From: Trichoderma breve
Lineage: Eukaryota; Ascomycota; Sordariomycetes; Hypocreales; Hypocreaceae
Length of the DNA stretch: 64,000 nt
Assembly: GCF_028502605.1 (NCBI RefSeq)
Contig: NC_079233.1
Span: forward strand, 620,001 to 684,000
Direction: 5' to 3'
The translations under genes and the position numbers were made by a program. The notes under the pieces were generated by a model. It was not told where the DNA came from. It saw only the letters and a list, made by a program, of their open reading frames with translations, and ran no database searches. This document shows positions 41,770-53,675 of the stretch, one piece after another; position 1 is the stretch's first letter, and each line of letters starts with the position of its first letter.

Positions 41770-44281
41770 ATGGCATCTGCTCAGCTGGAAAAGAGAGATG
41801 AACTGGTCTCTGCCGGGCCCATCATCACCGAAGAGGCCCTGAACCGAAAGGAACAGGCCGAAATCATCGGTGTTGATGAAAAGGGTGGCGCCAATCTCGA
41901 TGTCGAATCGAAAGAGGACCTCACTGCCGGCAAGACTTTGTACACCCTCACCAATGAGAACGGCGAGGAGGAGGTTGTCGATGAAGATGATCCCAGAATC
42001 AAGGACATTCCTCCTTATGTGAGGCGCATCGTCAGCTTCACCAACGATCCTACCGAACCGACTCTGACCTTTCGATACTTCCTCCTTACTATTCTTTTCG
42101 TCGCCCCGGGTGCTTTCTTGTCACAGATGGCCCACTACCGAACAACATATGCCCCCTACTCCGTCTTCTTCGTCCAGATTGCCTCCAACTATGTTGGTGT
42201 ATGGCTTGCCAAGGTCCTCCCAGCCTGGTGGGTTGGCATCCCCGGTACCAAATGGGGATTCAACATGAACCCAGGCCCCTTCAGCACCAAAGAGCACGTC
42301 CTGGTCACCATTTCTGCAGCATCTGGAGCCACTTACAACCTAGGTTACACCCCCATCTCCATGTCCGAACTCTACTTCAACCAGCCCGTCAACGGCGCCG
42401 TGGCCACTTTCTTCATGTTGGCCATCACCTGGACCGGCTACTCATACGCAGCCCTGGCTCGCCAGTTCTTAATCTACGACCCTCAGTACCCCTGGTTCCA
42501 GTCTCTCTGCCAGACTGCCCTCTTCGAGACCCAGAAGAAGCAGCGTGAGAACCCAAGCCGTGCCTCTCGCAAGCAGATGATTGTCTTCTTCGCTGTCATG
42601 GGCGGTGTCATCCTGTGGCAATTCTTGCCGGAGTTCGTGTTCCCCTTTTTGGGCTCTCTGGCGTTCCTCTGCTGGGTTGCGCCGCATAACAAGACGGCCA
42701 ACTTTGTTGGTGCTGGCTTCGGTGGTATGGGATTCTTGAACTTGTCGTTTGACTGGTCTAGTATCTCGACCAACGGAAGTCTGTTCTTGACTCCTTGGTG
42801 GACTCAGGTTGTCCTCTTTGCTGCCTTTGTGGTCAACTGTTGGATCCTGATTCCTGCTGCCAAGTTTGGTAACCTTGGAAAGTGGCACCACCAGTTGATG
42901 TCTAACCGTGTCTTCTTGGGTATGTACTTATAACTATTGAGCCTTTGACACTCTCGGTTTGTCTCTTGAAACTAACTCACATCTATAGAAAACGGAACAA
43001 GCTATCCTTTGACCGATCTCCTGACTGCAGACGCCAAGCTGAACGAGACTGCGTATGAACAATACGGCGAGCTGTTTGTCGGCACTCAAAGTCTGTGGAG
43101 CATGTTCTTCGATTACGCCTCATACTCTTCGGCCCTCGTCTGGATGCTGCTCTTCGGCTGGCCCCAGATCAAGGAGAGCTTCAGGAAACTCAAGGAGCGT
43201 TCGACCAAGAAGGACTCTGGCAAGATTACGGAGCAATACAAGGATCAGATCAACATCCTGCAGCGACCCTATGATGAGATTCCATTCTGGTGGTTTGCCG
43301 TCCTGTTTTTGGTCTCGTTTGTCATGCTCATCGCCATGGTTGGCAAGAACTTGCTGTTCATTCCCGTGTGGACCTACTTTGTGGCCATTGCGACGGGAGC
43401 TCTTGTTGTCGTGCCGCTGGGCTGGCTGTATGCTTTGTCCAACTTTCAACTGGTAAGAATATCCCTGTCAACCTGAATGTCAATGTTCATACTAACGACT
43501 CTATTAGCCTATTGGGACAACAAATGAACTCTTATACGGTGTCATGGTAAACGCCGTATCTGGATTCAAGAACCCCTGCGGTGCTTCCACTTATGGTGCC
43601 ATCGCCGGAGACGCCTGGTATCGTGCGCAGCTCAACCTTCAGGACATGAAGATTGGTCACTACATGCATGTTCCTCCCAAGGCCGTCTTCTTCTCTCAAG
43701 TCTTTGGTTCAGCCATCGGCATCCCAATTGACTATGCCGTCATTCGATGGGTCATCGACACCAAAAGAGACTATCTTTCTGGCGCCAAAGAAGATCCTAC
43801 TCACCAGTGGACTGGTCAGTCTCTGGCCTCGTCTCTCACTTCTGGCGTCCAGTATGTGCTTGTTGGTCCCAGCCGTCTCTTCAAGCAGGATATTTATAAG
43901 CCTGTTCCTTATGGCTTCTTGGTTGGTGCCGTGTGCCCCATCATCATCTTCTTCCTGCATAAGATGTTCCCGCGAGCCAAGTTCCAGCTGTGGAACACCA
44001 CCATCTTCTTCTCAGCCATGTCCATCTTTTATGGCAACATCAGCACGGGCTACACATCGAGCTTCATTGGAGGCTTCGTGGTCATGTTCCTTGCGTACCG
44101 ATACCGCTATGACCTGTGGGCACGCTGGAACTATATTTTGGCAGCAGCTTTTGATGCGGGTTTCAACTTCAACATGCTGCTCATCTTCTTGTGCTTTGGC
44201 GCGGGCAAGATTATTGAGATGCCCAACTGGTGGGGAAACAATGCGGAGAGCAGCGAGCGCTGCTTTGCGCTGGATGACTGA
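41770..44281 (+). CDS. oligopeptide transporter of the OPT family
   Basis: Three exons (41770-42919, 42989-43452, 43508-44281) give 795 residues. An acidic cytoplasmic N terminus of about 95 residues includes PPYVRRIVSFTNDPTEPTLTF. About 12-16 hydrophobic segments follow. Family markers are the NPG motif (NMNPGPFSTKEH) and the IPPR-type motif near the second half (KIGHYMHVPPK), with CGASTYGAIAGDAW just before it. OPT proteins are proton-coupled plasma-membrane importers of tetra/pentapeptides, glutathione or metal-ligand conjugates; which of these applies cannot be told. An in-frame ATG six codons upstream (41752) is possible; 41770 has the better context (cacaATGGC). Introns are 69 and 55 bp. 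Confidence 0.93.
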
Positions 44282-44704
44282 TTTATGTATTGATGAGCTG
44301 ATGTAAAATATGATACCTTTTGTTTTTAAAATTCGATTGAGATGAAGAGAGGGCTGTATGAGGAGAGTCTTACGCCTCCAAGCGGGGAAAAACTGATATA
44401 GATGTGAATACACACGACCTAATGGATTGATGCCACATTGAGAAGTTTGTAATGTACAAATGCTTGCTGTGATGATGGTGATCTATTGAAGTTTAAGTGG
44501 AAGGCAAATGTACAGCCTCCAGTAAATTGATCCCGAATCCCGCTGCCTACAGGGCTTTGGGTCCCCCACAAGGCGCTGGAGCTGCCCTGTGGAGTCCGCG
44601 TGCCATCCAAGCTTGGAGCTCCAAAGTCGTCATCCGTGGATCCAGTGACTGTAGCTCCAACCTCCAGCCTCTTGTCCATCTCATGCCTCTCCAGCATCGC
44701 CACG
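44282..44704. other. intergenic, 0.4 kb
   Basis: 3' flank of the OPT gene and short promoter of VPS23. No feature recognised. Confidence 0.5.
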
Positions 44705-46593
44705 ATGCCTGTCCAACAGCATGTGCTCAACTGGCTCTACAGCGTCCTGACAAGTGTACGTGTCTCTATGCTATATCATTAATTAATTCCCTCCATTTCT
44801 TCACACAAGACTCTCCCGATATTGCGCCGCGTCAAGCATCACAAACACCCCGCATCTAACCTTCTAACAGGAATATCACGATGTGAACCGCACCTACAAC
44901 GACGTCGCCACCGTTCTCGCACGATACCCAACCCTTGCTCCACGAACCGATGTGCACAGTACGATTGCGCTCCTCCAATTGCCTCTACGTCTCTTCGCGC
45001 CCCGAAACTGACAATCCAACTTACAGCCTTCCCCAATGGCGCCAGCGCCCTCCTGGTGCATTTGACCGGCACGATCCCGGTCCTCTTCCGAGGCACCACG
45101 TACAGGTTTCCAGTTTCAATATGGGTGCCACATGCGTATCCGCGAGAGGCACCGCTGGTGTATGTGACGCCGACGGAGACAATGATGGTTCGTCCAGGCC
45201 AGCATGTCGATCCCCAGGGCCAGGTCTATCACCCATATCTAGCTGGCTGGGTCGACTTTTGGGATGTAGGTCACATGCCCATATAATTCACCGAGACATA
45301 TCTGACTTTTGGTACACATAGAAATCAAGCTTGAACGACTTTCTTTCCGTCTTGAGCGACGTCTTCGCAAAAGAGCCGCCAGTTATCTCGCGCCAGCAGC
45401 CCCGAGCAACAACCCAGAGCCCGCCTCCCGCCCAAGAGCCACCCCCGATCACGCCTCATCCTCCAGAAAGGCCTCCTGCCTCGACGTCTTCGCCTGCTCA
45501 ACCGTATCCCAACCAAGCAGAATCTCGTCCACCACCCCCGCCCCCGAAACCTCACCAAGAAACCCCGCGTCAGGAAGCCCCTCGCCAGGAAGCTCCTCAT
45601 CAGGATGTTCGCTCACCCCCGCCAATTCCACCTCACCCCCATCTCTCTTCTCCCACTCCTCCTAGCTCTGGAGTACCATCCAGATATGAATCAGCCCCTC
45701 CTCTGCCGCCTCAACCTCAAACATCTAGACCGCCATATCAAAATCACGCTCAGACTCTACCTCAGTATTCCAATGCTCAAGGGCCTGTCCCCCCTCAGTC
45801 TCCTCCTCATGGTCACCCGCAACCTTTGCCACAGTTCCAACCGTTAGGAGCAACCCCTGGATACAAAGGTCAATCCAGCACACAGAGTCAACTACCGCCA
45901 CAAGCACAATGGCAGCCACCACAGCAGCAGCAGGCATGGGACAGATATCCCCCTCCACAGCACCAGCAGCAACAACAACCCCCTCAGCCTCAGCCTCAAC
46001 CTCCTTATCAGAAATCGCCACCACCTCCGAACCTTCTTGATGACGGTTTGAGTTTGGAAATTAAGCCACAAACGATTGAAGCTCCCCCTATCCCCCCGAA
46101 CCCCGAAAAGGATGCTCTTCTCAGGCAGCTCGCCCAGACACTGGCCTCTATCCGGCAACGCAGCCGACAACAGAATGAGTCTAGTATGGCCGGATTAGAG
46201 GCACAGCAGGGTGCGATGCTGTCTGCCATGTCCGCCATACAAGCTGAGATGGGCCAGCTTACACAGTTCACCAGTATCATCACTTCCAATACGAACATTC
46301 TTCATGATGCTCTGCGCAAAGCAGATGCTGTTATTGAAGGATCGAGGAACCACGTGGTCCCAGATATCGATGAGCTATTAGTAGCCCCGACAGTAGTATC
46401 GAACCAACTGTACAGGGTAGTGGCAGAAGAAAGAGCACTGGGCGACGCCATATTCATGCTTGGTCGTGCGGTTGAGAGAGGTCGCATTTCCCCCGCTGCG
46501 TTTGCGAAGATGACGCGATCTCTAGCGAGAGAATGGTATCTGAAGAAAGCTCTAGCACGCAAAATTGCGCAGGGAATGGGGCTCATGGTATGA
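44705..46593 (+). CDS. VPS23: ESCRT-I subunit Vps23 (TSG101 homologue)
   Basis: Four exons (44705-44755, 44871-44958, 45027-45265, 45322-46593) close in frame to 549 residues. The N-terminal UEV domain (residues about 5-145) is rebuilt by three splices. It contains YNDVATVLARYPTL, FRGTTYRFPVSIWVPHAYP, TETMMVRPGQHVDPQGQVYH and the C-terminal helix SSLNDFLSVLSDVF. The usual catalytic Cys of E2 enzymes is absent, as expected of a UEV. A Pro/Gln-rich linker follows (about 150-370), then a coiled-coil core and the C-terminal steadiness box (AEERALGDAIFMLGRAVERG). Vps23 binds ubiquitinated cargo on endosomes and, in filamentous fungi, the pH-sensing arrestin pathway. The first exon codes only 17 residues. 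Confidence 0.94.
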
Positions 46594-47519
46594 TAGTGCT
46601 GTGATAGGAACATGCCCCAAGCTGGATAACGGCAGTATAGTTGAAACATGTTTGGTATATTGTTGGCTAGGTAGGACATGGAAAGATGCTGGTCATAGTA
46701 GTATAAAGAACAAATATAGCCGCAAGAGCGAACTTAATAAACCACTGCCTGTACTCGGCTCTTATAAGTTCTTTAAACGAGCTGAATACCAGCCAGACAT
46801 GCTATGCGGCTCATTCTTTAATATGGCTTTTCGTATCTAGGGTTGGACTGAACTAAGAGCATCCATCTCTGTACAACCAGGTCAAGGATCATTAGCCCAT
46901 ACGAACAAACTACACAAAATAATCTGATACAAGTGCAATCACAAGTACTAAAAGCTACCATATGCCCTATCTTCACTACATGTCTATATGCATTGAGCTA
47001 CCTTTTCTCATCTACCAGGTATTCTACATCAATGGCTGCTTGCTGCGAGTTAATCCTGCTTATGTAACCGCATTGTGATTACAAAGTCTCCATTGTTTTA
47101 CCGGGGCGCTAGTCCTAGTCGGCACTGGCCCCAAGGCTTCACTAAGCACGTCGCGCGCCGCAGCATCTGGCGGGATCCCTTTTGCCTTGAAAGATTCATC
47201 ACGACGAAAAAAAGTTGCTGCCTTCCGCCATCAACCTTCATCGTGCGCAACCGCCAGTCCCGCAAGAGCTCTTTGTGTGTGAGGGAGACTCTTTTTGCCG
47301 GGATTGCTCGCGGATGCTCGTTTGGTGACAGGCATTAGGATCGCTGCCGATTCGTCTGAGCTTCCTGGATCGAGCGGTCCCTCCGCGGCGTGAGGACGAG
47401 GCTGCATTCACGACAGCTGCCCTGAGTTGAGCTGGGACATTGGCCCAGGGGAGGATCTGGATAGACCGAATTTTACTTATTACCAATCTTAATTCCATCT
47501 CATACCTATTACCGCCACC
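46594..47519. other. intergenic, 0.9 kb
   Basis: 3' flank of VPS23 and promoter of RPB2. The RPB2 start has a strong fungal context (ccgccaccATGG). No other feature recognised. Confidence 0.5.
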
Positions 47520-50500
47520 ATGGCCGACTACGAGGACGACTACGACTACGAGAACTACGGAGACGAGGATGAAGGCATCACTCCCGAGGATTGCTGGACC
47601 GTCATCTCCTCCTTCTTCGAAACCAAGGGTCTTGTATCGCAGCAGACAGACTCCTTTGACGAATTCACGCAGACGACCATCCAGGATCTCGTAAACGAAT
47701 ACTCCACCATCACACTCGACCAGCCAAACCCTCCCTCGCCACCCGGCCGAACAATAGCCCTTCGTCGATATGAGATCAAGTTTGGAAGCGTCATGGTGTC
47801 ACGTCCCACCATCAGTGAGACGGACGGAACCGTGACTTCTCTGCTCCCTTACGAGTGCCGAGACCGCAACTTGACGTACGCCAGTCCCCTCTACATCAAG
47901 ATTACTAAAAAGGTGTCGGCTGCTGTTGAGAGGGAGGTTCCCCTGCACGAAATGGACGATGCCCAGCAGGAAGAATACGCAAGAACCGGCGAACACCCTA
48001 CAAAGCTTGAGTGGGAAGAGGAGGAGAACGGCGAGGATGACAACATCGGCAAGTCTGATGACTGGAAGGACATGGTCTTCGTTGGCAAGCTGCCCATCAT
48101 GGTCAAATCCAAGATTTGTCATCTGAGCCGTGAACAGGATGATAGCCTGTTCCTTGTCAACGAATGTCCCTACGATCAGGGTGGCTACTTTGTTATCAAC
48201 GGCAGTGAAAAGGTTCTCATCGCCCAAGAGAGATCTGCCGCCAACATTGTCCAAGTCTTCAAGAAGGCCCAGCCCAGTGCCTATACCTATACGGCTGAAA
48301 TCCGAAGTGCGTTGGAAAAGGGATCACGGCTCATCTCCAGCATGATGCTCAAGCTGTATGGCAAGGGAGACTCTGCTCGTGGTGGCTTTGGCCAGACTAT
48401 CCACACCACTCTACCCTTTGTCAAGTCAGATCTTCCCGTCGCCATTGTCTTCCGTGCCCTGGGTGTCGTTTCTGATGAAGATATCCTCAACCACATTTGC
48501 TACGACCGCAACGACAGCCAGATGCTGGAGATGCTTCGACCTTGTATTGAGGAGGCCTTCTGTGTCCAGGACCGAGAGGTTGCTCTCGATTTCATCGGAA
48601 AGCGTGGAAACCGAGACCAAGCTGGTCTCGGACGTGAGAAGCGTGTCCGCGTGGCCAAGGATATCCTTCAGAAGGAGACTCTTCCCCACATTTCGCAGAC
48701 AGAGGGAAGTGAGACCAGAAAGGCATTCTTCCTGGGATACATGGTGCACAAGCTGTTGCAGTGTGCGCTCGGAAGAAGAGAGCCCGACGATCGTGACCAC
48801 TTTGGAAAGAAGCGTCTGGATCTGGCGGGTCCCCTGCTGGCCAAGCTGTTCCGTGGTATCATGCGAAGGATGAACACTGAGTTGGCCAACTACCTGAGAC
48901 GATGCGTTGAGGGCAACCGACACTTCAACCTTGCTGTTGGTATCAAGCCCGGCACGCTTTCAAACGGATTGAAGTATTCGCTTGCCACTGGCAACTGGGG
49001 TGATCAGAAGAAGGCCATGAGCTCAACTGCAGGTGTGTCCCAGGTGCTTAACCGATACACGTTTGCTTCGACCCTGTCACATTTGCGTCGTACCAACACT
49101 CCCATCGGAAGAGATGGTAAGCTGGCAAAGCCTCGACAGCTTCACAACACGCATTGGGGTTTGGTCTGCCCAGCCGAGACACCCGAAGGACAGGCCTGTG
49201 GTCTGGTCAAGAACCTGTCTTTGATGTGTTACGTCAGTGTCGGTTCTCCCTCCGAGCCTCTGATTGAGTTCATGATCAACAGAGGTATGGAAGTCGTCGA
49301 AGAGTATGAGCCTCTGCGGTATCCTCATGCTACAAAGATTTTTGTGAACGGTGTCTGGGTTGGAGTTCACCAAGACCCTAAGCACTTGGTGAACCAGGTT
49401 CTAGATACTCGTCGCAAGTCCTATCTGCAATACGAAGTCTCTCTCGTGAGAGAAATTCGAGACCAGGAATTCAAAATCTTTTCCGACGCAGGCCGTGTCA
49501 TGCGACCAGTCTTTACCGTTCAGCAGGAAGATGACCCAGAAACGGGCATCAACAAGGGTCACCTGGTATTGACCAAGGAGCTCGTCAATAGATTGGCCAA
49601 GGAGCAGGCTGAGCCTCCGGAAGATCCCAGCATGAAGATCGGATGGGAGGGATTAATCAGGGCTGGTGCGGTTGAATATCTCGACGCCGAGGAAGAGGAG
49701 ACGTCCATGATCTGCATGACGCCAGAGGATCTCGAGTTGTATCGTCTTCAGAAGGCCGGTATTAACACTGAGGAAGACATGGGAGATGACCCGAACAAGC
49801 GACTAAAGACCAAGACCAACCCGACAACTCACATGTACACCCATTGCGAGATTCACCCAAGTATGATCTTAGGCATCTGTGCTAGTATCATTCCTTTCCC
49901 CGATCACAACCAGGTATGTTGCCCGCATTTCCAGTCTTATTAATGAAGAAAAATACTAATGGTGTGCATAGTCCCCCCGTAACACTTACCAATCTGCCAT
50001 GGGTAAGCAAGCTATGGGTTTCTTCCTCACGAACTATTCCCGGCGCATGGACACCATGGCCAACATCCTTTACTACCCCCAGAAGCCGCTGGGTACTACT
50101 CGATCCATGGAGTTTTTGAAATTCCGAGAGTTGCCGGCTGGACAGAACGCCATTGTAGCCATTGCCTGTTACTCTGGTTACAACCAGGAAGATTCCGTCA
50201 TTATGAACCAGAGTAGTATTGACAGAGGACTTTTCCGAAGTCTCTTCTTCCGATCATACTCGGATCAGGAGAAGAAGGTTGGATTGAACTACACCGAAGT
50301 GTTTGAGAAGCCCTTCCACCAAAACACTCTTCGCATGAAGCACGGTACATACGACAAGCTGGATGAAGACGGTATCGTTGCTCCCGGTGTCCGAGTGTCT
50401 GGTGAAGACATCATTATTGGCAAGACGGCGCCGATTGACGCTGAGACACAAGATCTCGGTACTAGGACGACTATGCACCAGAGGCGAGATATCTCAACTC

Positions 50501-51426
50501 CACTGCGTAGCACCGAGAACGGTATCGTTGACTCCGTCATTGTGACAGTAAACGCGGACAATGTCAAGTATGTCAAGGTCCGTGTCCGAACGACCAAGAT
50601 TCCCCAGATTGGAGACAAGTTCGCCTCTCGTCACGGTCAAAAGGGCACTATTGGTGTTACTTACCGACAAGAGGACATGCCCTTCACAAGAGAAGGTGTC
50701 ACTCCAGACATCATCATCAACCCCCACGCCATTCCGTCCCGTATGACAATCGCTCACTTGATTGAGTGTCTCCTAAGTAAGGTCTCTACGCTGGAAGGTA
50801 TGGAGGGTGATGCCACCCCCTTTACGGACGTCACGGTCGACTCGGTCTCAGAGCTGTTGCGAAAGCACGGCTACCAGTCACGAGGCTTTGAGATTATGTA
50901 CAATGGCCATACAGGTCGCAAGCTGAGAGCCCAGGTGTTCTTCGGACCGACATACTACCAGCGACTCCGTCACATGGTGGATGACAAGATCCACGCTCGT
51001 GCCCGTGGTCCCGTGCAGATCATGACAAGACAGCCTGTGGAGGGTCGTGCCAGAGACGGTGGTCTCCGATTCGGAGAAATGGAACGTGATTGTATGATTG
51101 CTCACGGTGCCGCGTCGTTCCTCAAGGAGCGATTGTTCGAGGTGTCAGACGCCTTCCGAGTTCACATTTGCGAGATTTGTGGACTCATGACGCCTATTGC
51201 GTACGTATCCTCTTTTCTTTTTATTGTCTGTCTAATTGCAATGATGCTAACTCATGTCACTAGCAACCTTTCTAAGCAATCGTTCGAGTGTCGACCTTGT
51301 AAGAACAAGACCAAGATTGCGCAGATTCACATCCCTTATGCTGCCAAGCTCCTGTTCCAGGAACTCCAGTCGATGAACATTGCGGCTCGCATGTTCACAA
51401 ACCGGTCTGGCGCGTCCATCAGGTAA
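47520..51426 (+). CDS. RPB2: RNA polymerase II second-largest subunit
   Basis: Three exons (47520-49913, 49972-51200, 51264-51426) give 1261 residues, the family's usual length. The acidic N terminus ([21 protein letters not shown]) is typical of fungal Rpb2. Recognisable regions are the protrusion and lobe, [16 protein letters not shown], the fork region, [20 protein letters not shown], the hybrid-binding region with [18 protein letters not shown], the [17 protein letters not shown] switch/active-site segment, the [20 protein letters not shown] anchor, and the C-terminal zinc site [13 protein letters not shown]. It forms half of the catalytic cleft of Pol II. Introns are 58 and 63 bp, both towards the 3' end. 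This is a standard phylogenetic marker and could place the organism at species level. Confidence 0.98.
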
Positions 51427-51780
51427 AACTTGGAGAGCATTGGCTTATACAAGCCACACCTTACTATTGCCGCGAGATTCACAAAAGATTGATTTGGGAA
51501 CCTCGATATTTTTTGCTTTCTGCTTTGTTTCTTGGAGAACGGAAGATGGTGGAAATTGCTCTATGACAAAAATGGATACGGGACGTCTCGCTCCCATTGC
51601 TGCGCCAGCGAGGTAAATGCTGAGCGGAGAGTATGATTGTACATGTAGAAAAAAATAATACAATGAAGAAAGTTAAAAAGAAAAAGAAAAGAGACGTCTA
51701 TCTATCGTTGGACCTGCTCATATCGTGTCATGCGTAGGTACTTAGTGATTGCAAGGTGTGATTTGTCTGCTCTGCTGCTG
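51427..51780. other. intergenic between convergent genes
   Basis: 354 bp of shared 3' flank of RPB2 and PET117. An A-rich stretch at 51648-51690 may hold polyadenylation signals. Nothing else seen. Confidence 0.5.
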
Positions 51781-52130
51781 TTACCTCGAACCGGCAGAAG
51801 CTTTGTTTAACGGTTCTAATGAGCTGTGAACGCTCTGCTCGCGCTTGTACTCCTCCTCCAGGGCCTTCTGCATGTCAAAGTCCAGTTGACGTTCTCTTTT
51901 GATACGCTGCTGCTCAATGTCACGGACAACGCCGGCATGCATCGCCTTTTGTAATTGCGTTAGCAGGGTAGGTTTCAAGAGGGTTAGGTAGTGGCGAAAA
52001 GAGAGAGAGAGGATGGTAGAGGTAGAAGGCATACGGTTTGTTCAGCTTTTTGCTGAAAGTGTACGAATACAATTACGCCGGCGGCGAAGAGGGATGTGGC
52101 GGCGAGGGAGAATTTCGATGCGGAAGACAT
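51781..52130 (-). CDS. PET117: cytochrome c oxidase assembly protein Pet117
   Basis: Two exons (52130-52035, 51945-51781) give 86 residues. The N terminus MSSASKFSLAATSLFAAG runs into a single membrane helix that ends VIVFVHFQQKAEQ. This is the Pet117 signature layout, followed by a charged helix (IEQQRIKRERQLDFDMQKAL). Pet117 sits on the matrix side of the mitochondrial inner membrane and couples haem A synthesis to complex IV assembly. The intron is 89 bp with a CTAAC branch and AAG acceptor. The gene is head to head with VMA10, with 584 bp between starts. Confidence 0.85.
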
Positions 52131-52714
52131 GATGATTTATATGAGAGGTAGGTTGTTGAGTTTTCGTAAGTATTTGTTGCTTTTTGGGATAGATTGGCAA
52201 TGGGAAGAGATTATCTTGAAGGATTGATGGTAATTTGCCGAATATACCACAGGAATAGCTGGTGGATGAGTGGGTGGTTTGTATGAGCGTGGGTGGTTGA
52301 TATTATACGGATATAGCATGAGGATGAGAGTGAAGATTTCAGAGCTGTGTCGTGAGTGGTCAGATTGTTCCATTTGGCTAGAGGCAATGTACCCCCAGTG
52401 GCATGCACTAACATCCCAACCCCAAAGTATTGGCGTTTTACTGTTAGTCCAGCTGCGAAAAGCTACTTTAGGAGCACACTTCTAACGCCGAGCCACGCCG
52501 AGCTGTGACGACAGCGGGCATTACCTAAGATCGATGCCTCTATCCTCTTGCATCGGAGCTGCACCAACCTACTGTACAGTCAACCACCTTTAACTTGCGA
52601 CATACCACCTCTGCGCCTGTTCCCAAAACACCTCGACTGAATTGCATCCACCCTTTTCTTCTGTTCCTCTTCTTTCTAATTTGAGCGAGTCCTTTCAATC
52701 TACATCTAGCAATC
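52131..52714. promoter_or_regulatory. divergent promoter region of PET117 and VMA10
   Basis: 584 bp lie between the two start codons, so both promoters and leaders fall here. The right part (52560-52710) is C/T-rich on the plus strand, as expected of the VMA10 leader. No specific factor site is claimed. Confidence 0.55.
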
Positions 52715-53410
52715 ATGGTGAGTGCGCAAGCGTTGCGTGAGGGAGCATTTAGCTTCGGAGTAGCTGACTTGGTACAGTCTGCACAGAACTCGGCCGGTAT
52801 CCAGACTCTCCTCGATGTACGTTTGACGAACGATCCGAAATGAAACTGCGCGCCTATCTCGATGGGGGTTTACGTTGATTCGTGGGTGCTGATTTGTGTT
52901 TTCTGGGTAGGCTGAGAGGGAGGCATCCAAGATTGTACAGAGGGGTATGTTGGACACTGCTTGCTTTTGCCGCAACAAAGGAACTACCTGCTAACGATCG
53001 CGTGTACACAGCTCGAGAATGTGAGTAATCCCGCACCGACACAAATCCTATACGAACAATGCCGGAAACTGACGGTTCCTCGAACGCCCGCAGTCCGTAC
53101 CAAGCGCGTCAAGGAGGCTCGTGACGAGGCCAAGAAGGAAATCGCCGACTACAAAGCCAACAAGGAGGACGAGTTCAAGAAGTTCGAGGCCGAGGTATGA
53201 CAAGAAAAACCCCACACAGCTTCTTTCAACGTCCCCCCGCTAACACATCGATTGTAGCACAGCAAGGGCAACGAGGCCGCTGAGCAGGAGGCGAACAAGG
53301 AGGCCGAGAAGCAGATCGAGGTGATCAAGGAGGCGGGCAAGAAGAACCAGGACGCCGTGGTTAAGCATCTCCTGGACGCCGTGTTCGAGGTGAAGCCCGT
53401 GGCTGCGTGA
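52715..53410 (+). CDS. VMA10: V-type ATPase subunit G
   Basis: Six coding exons (52715-52717, 52778-52816, 52911-52944, 53012-53020, 53094-53194, 53258-53410) join in frame to 112 residues. The protein reads as a single long helix, as subunit G should. It starts MSAQNSAGIQTLLDAEREA, continues RAREFRTKRVKEARDEAKKE and ends in VVKHLLDAVFEVKP. It forms the peripheral stalk of the vacuolar proton pump with subunit E. Exon 1 contributes only the ATG and exon 4 only 9 nt. All introns have fungal donors, and branch sites such as CTGAC or CTAAC are visible. A tiny gene split into six coding exons is extreme even here. Confidence 0.93.
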
Positions 53411-53675
53411 AGACTGAGTCGAGAATACCGATAGATTGGCGAAGAAGGGGGAGTGTATACTGAGATGGATGGACGCAATTGACATTCGATACAAGCGATT
53501 GGAGGAGGGGTTTGCTGGAATATATCATATGATACTTTGTCGAGATCGTTCACTCGGTCGGGCTTGCACATTAATTTATACTTGAAAACATTTGAAAAAA
53601 GACTACATTTTGCTCATTATTACTTGTACGTTTTCCCTTCTGTTTGCTGGCTGACGCAACTCAACCCTCGATTCA

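Noticed and set aside
44497..44859. Plus-strand ORF overlapping the VPS23 start region
   Set aside because: It crosses the first VPS23 exon in another frame and ends in its intron; the spliced UEV domain explains the locus.
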